A stretch of DNA of 64,000 bases, taken from an uncultured Dialister sp. (GTDB lineage: Bacteria; Bacillota; Negativicutes; Veillonellales; Dialisteraceae). Shown here piece after piece: positions 62,209 through 64,000 of this stretch (its first letter is position 1; each line of letters starts with the position of its first letter). The stretch is taken from positions 62,001 to 126,000 of the forward strand of contig UQYL01000001.1 in the NCBI GenBank assembly GCA_900545365.1. The letters are read 5' to 3'. The notes under the pieces are model-generated. The model saw nothing but the letters and a program-made list of their open reading frames with translations, ran no database searches and was not told the DNA's origin. Position numbers and translations under genes: made by a program.

Positions 62209-62245
62209 AAAAAACCCGTCCGTCAATGAAAACCGGGCATTTCTG
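62209..62245 (-). terminator. Weak terminator after recN
   Basis: CCCG/CGGG stem of 4-5 bp with an A/T flank giving seven T on the - strand. The stem is short. Confidence 0.4.
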
Positions 62246-62249
62246 TCGG

Positions 62250-63926
62250 TTATCTTTTTCCGCATACTGCCTCCAGTATCTCCCGGGCAGACTGTACGGC
62301 GCTCTCATTGGGCGGCCGATTCCCCGATATCATCCAGGCAATATCCTGAATATGTTCCTCGCCGGTAAGACGTCTCGCCGCCGTCGACGTTTTCTCATCA
62401 CGCACCGTTTTTCTGATACTGTAATGCTGATCCGCCGCGCCGGCTGTCTGCGGCATGTGCGTAATACAGATGACCTGTACGGTTTCCGATAAATGCCTGA
62501 TCTTTCTTGCCACATTAAGCGCAGTCCCGCCGCTTATGCCTGTGTCGATCTCATCAAACACCAGCGTCTGGCAGACGAAAAGATGCGCCATCACATCTTC
62601 AATTGCCAGGGCGATGCGCGATATTTCCCCGCCGGAAGCGGTCTGACGCATGGGGCGAAGCGGTTCCCCCGGATTCGCGGAAAAATAAAACTCCATTTCC
62701 TGGACTCCGGACGCCGTCGGTATGTCTGGCTCTTTCAAATAAAGCTCCATCCGGGCATGCTCCATATTCATGTCCCGCAACCCCTCTGTAATCTTTTGAC
62801 ACAAGAGAGCTCCCTGCTCACGGCGCACGGCATTCAGCGCCCGGCTTTTCTCCATGACCTCTTCCGTCAGGCGGCGAAACTGTTCCTGCATGGTTTCGCT
62901 GTCATAGACCATAGCGTACAGGCTGTCATATTCCTTTTTGGCTTTGGCAAGGTAAGACAGCACATCTTCCAGCGACGGTCCGTATTTATTTTTCAGCTGT
63001 GTCAAAAGTTCGTCCCGCGCTTGAAGTTCCGCCAGCTCCTCCTCGGAAAACTCCTCTCCGCCCAGATAGTTTTCCAATTCCGATGACGCATCTTCCAGCG
63101 CGTATAAAGCATTCTGCAGATTCTGCTCCACGCCGGACAGGGCGGGATCATACCGGACGATGCTGCCGATCCGGCGGACCGCTTCCGCAAGTCCGCTCTG
63201 CGCCCCGGATTCCCCGGATAAAAGCTCAACGGCGCGGCCGGCTTCCCGGTAAATCTTTTCATGGTTTTCAAGAATCAGCAGTTTCTCTCTGACCGCTGAA
63301 TCTTCATCCGCATCCCTGACCTGCGCTCTTTCGATCTGTTCGATCTCCCACTGGAGGATATCCAGCCGCCGTTCATGCTCCTGTTTGCTGTTCTGAAAGT
63401 CCGTGAATTTCTTCTGTACCGTCTTCCATTCGGAAAAAGCAGCCTCGTATTCCCGAAACGCTTCCGTCAGCTGTTCTGAGAAATGATCAACCAAGTACCG
63501 GCAGAAGTCCGCCGATAAAAGATTTTCATTCTCATTCTGTTCATGAATTTTGACCAGACGGCGCCCCAGCTTCTCCAGCTGCTTTACCGTACAGAGCGCG
63601 CTGTTGACTGTGCATATCCCGCGCCCGTTCTTATTCATTTTACGTGAGATCAATATTTCCCCATTTTCCGCTTCGATCCCCATCTCCTCAAGAGCCGGAA
63701 GAATTTCCGGTTCGGCCGTAAAAACACCTTCCACCCGGAAAAACTCTTTGCCGTTTCGAATCAGCTCCACAGAGGCCCGGCGCCCGAGCAAAATGGCCAG
63801 CGCGTCCATAAGGATCGATTTCCCGGAACCCGTCTCACCGGTAAAAACGGTGACTCCCTTTTCAAAGTCAATCCAGGAATCCTCAATAATGGCGAAATTG
63901 ACTATGTGAAGACTCTGAAGCATCAC
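62250..63926 (-). CDS. recN: DNA repair protein RecN (SMC-like)
   Basis: 558 residues. Walker A GETGSGKS near 30-37, two long coiled coils (about 155-360), signature MRQTASGGEISRIALAIE near 430, Walker B LVFDEIDTGISGG. Early factor at double-strand breaks. ATG 63926 or 63923; GAGGTG upstream. No LexA box is seen in the 20 bases between it and the upstream gene. Confidence 0.96.
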   Translation of the reverse strand: MMLQSLHIVNFAIIEDSWIDFEKGVTVFTGETGSGKSILMDALAILLGRRASVELIRNGKEFFRVEGVFTAEPEILPALEEMGIEAENGEILISRKMNKNGRGICTVNSALCTVKQLEKLGRRLVKIHEQNENENLLSADFCRYLVDHFSEQLTEAFREYEAAFSEWKTVQKKFTDFQNSKQEHERRLDILQWEIEQIERAQVRDADEDSAVREKLLILENHEKIYREAGRAVELLSGESGAQSGLAEAVRRIGSIVRYDPALSGVEQNLQNALYALEDASSELENYLGGEEFSEEELAELQARDELLTQLKNKYGPSLEDVLSYLAKAKKEYDSLYAMVYDSETMQEQFRRLTEEVMEKSRALNAVRREQGALLCQKITEGLRDMNMEHARMELYLKEPDIPTASGVQEMEFYFSANPGEPLRPMRQTASGGEISRIALAIEDVMAHLFVCQTLVFDEIDTGISGGTALNVARKIRHLSETVQVICITHMPQTAGAADQHYSIRKTVRDEKTSTAARRLTGEEHIQDIAWMISGNRPPNESAVQSAREILEAVCGKR

Positions 63927-63946
63927 ACACCTCGTACAGAGAACCG

Positions 63947-64000
63947 TTACACTTTTAAAAATTGCTGTATCCGTCTGACTAATTCAGGGACATCTTTGGG
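63947..64000 (-). CDS. C-terminal end of an upstream gene, probably argR
   Basis: Seventeen codons open at the window edge, ending DVPELVRRIQQFLKV-stop, 20 bases upstream of recN. The helical, basic C-terminus fits the end of the arginine repressor ArgR, which commonly precedes recN. Too short for a firm call. Confidence 0.35.
   Translation of the reverse strand, partial: PKDVPELVRRIQQFLKV

Noticed and set aside
62111..62249. Lysine riboswitch upstream of dapB
   Set aside because: The gap is too short and shows none of the L-box conserved stretches; only an AT-rich 9-bp inverted repeat was found.
1..64000. tRNA, rRNA or tmRNA genes, and insertion sequences
   Set aside because: No cloverleaf-type sequence with a CCA end, no rRNA segment, and no transposase frame with terminal inverted repeats was found when reading both strands by eye.

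Overview
The window is a dense, gene-rich 64 kb piece of a bacterial chromosome of roughly even base composition. Firmicute markers are RqcH/NFACT, RemA, the PrkC kinase with PASTA domains and its PP2C partner, a YneA-like LysM protein divergent from lexA, SAM-I riboswitch control of metK, and a long-form HPF. It also carries FtsEX with an EnvC-type hydrolase and CtpA, GluQRS, CsaB and a fused IspDF. Together these suggest a diderm Firmicute of the Negativicutes (Veillonellaceae/Dialister-like); that placement is inference from gene content and order, not from an rRNA. No rRNA, tRNA, CRISPR array or intact transposon was seen.

Left third (1-25.9 kb, mostly + strand): the end of an M16C metallopeptidase, gluQ, rqcH on the - strand, then dapF-yicC, remA-gmk-rpoZ-coaBC, metK behind a SAM-I riboswitch with a readable terminator/antiterminator switch, priA, def-fmt-rsmB-rlmN, prpC-prkC-rsgA-rpe, and hslO-mtnP-mtnA-ahcY-mtaD. 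The last cluster recycles the two SAM by-products, SAH and MTA. The base-recognition motif of MtnP, together with the MtaD deaminase, suggests MTA is deaminated to methylthioinosine before phosphorolysis.

Middle (25.8-30.1 kb): the only accessory-looking part. It holds a 312-bp gene-free stretch with two long inverted repeats. Next is a 622-residue secreted or membrane-anchored protein built from domains normally found in phage/ICE polyvalent proteins: a MuF-C-like region, an LPD23-like zincin remnant with HGxxY in place of HExxH, and a BECR-nuclease-like C-terminus. An intact tyrosine recombinase lies head to head with it. This is the best candidate for something undescribed. The SOS pair lexA and a yneA-like gene follow, with two LexA boxes between them.

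Right half (30-64 kb, almost all - strand): a long overlapping operon obgE-yhbY-proB-proA-(58-aa membrane protein)-nadD-yqeK-LCP-rsfS-cvfB; ctpA; ftsE-ftsX-envC-like; csaB-transketolase (two subunits) with DUF5693, prfB (with its programmed +1 frameshift), secA and hpf; a cold-shock gene on the + strand; an amino-acid ABC transporter without its binding protein; PIN/TRAM-ispDF-gltX; radA with two LexA-like boxes upstream; a triple zinc-ribbon protein; dapB-asd-dapA; recN; and the last codons of a probable argR. The DAP/lysine genes are split between the two ends of the window (dapF left; dapB, asd, dapA right).
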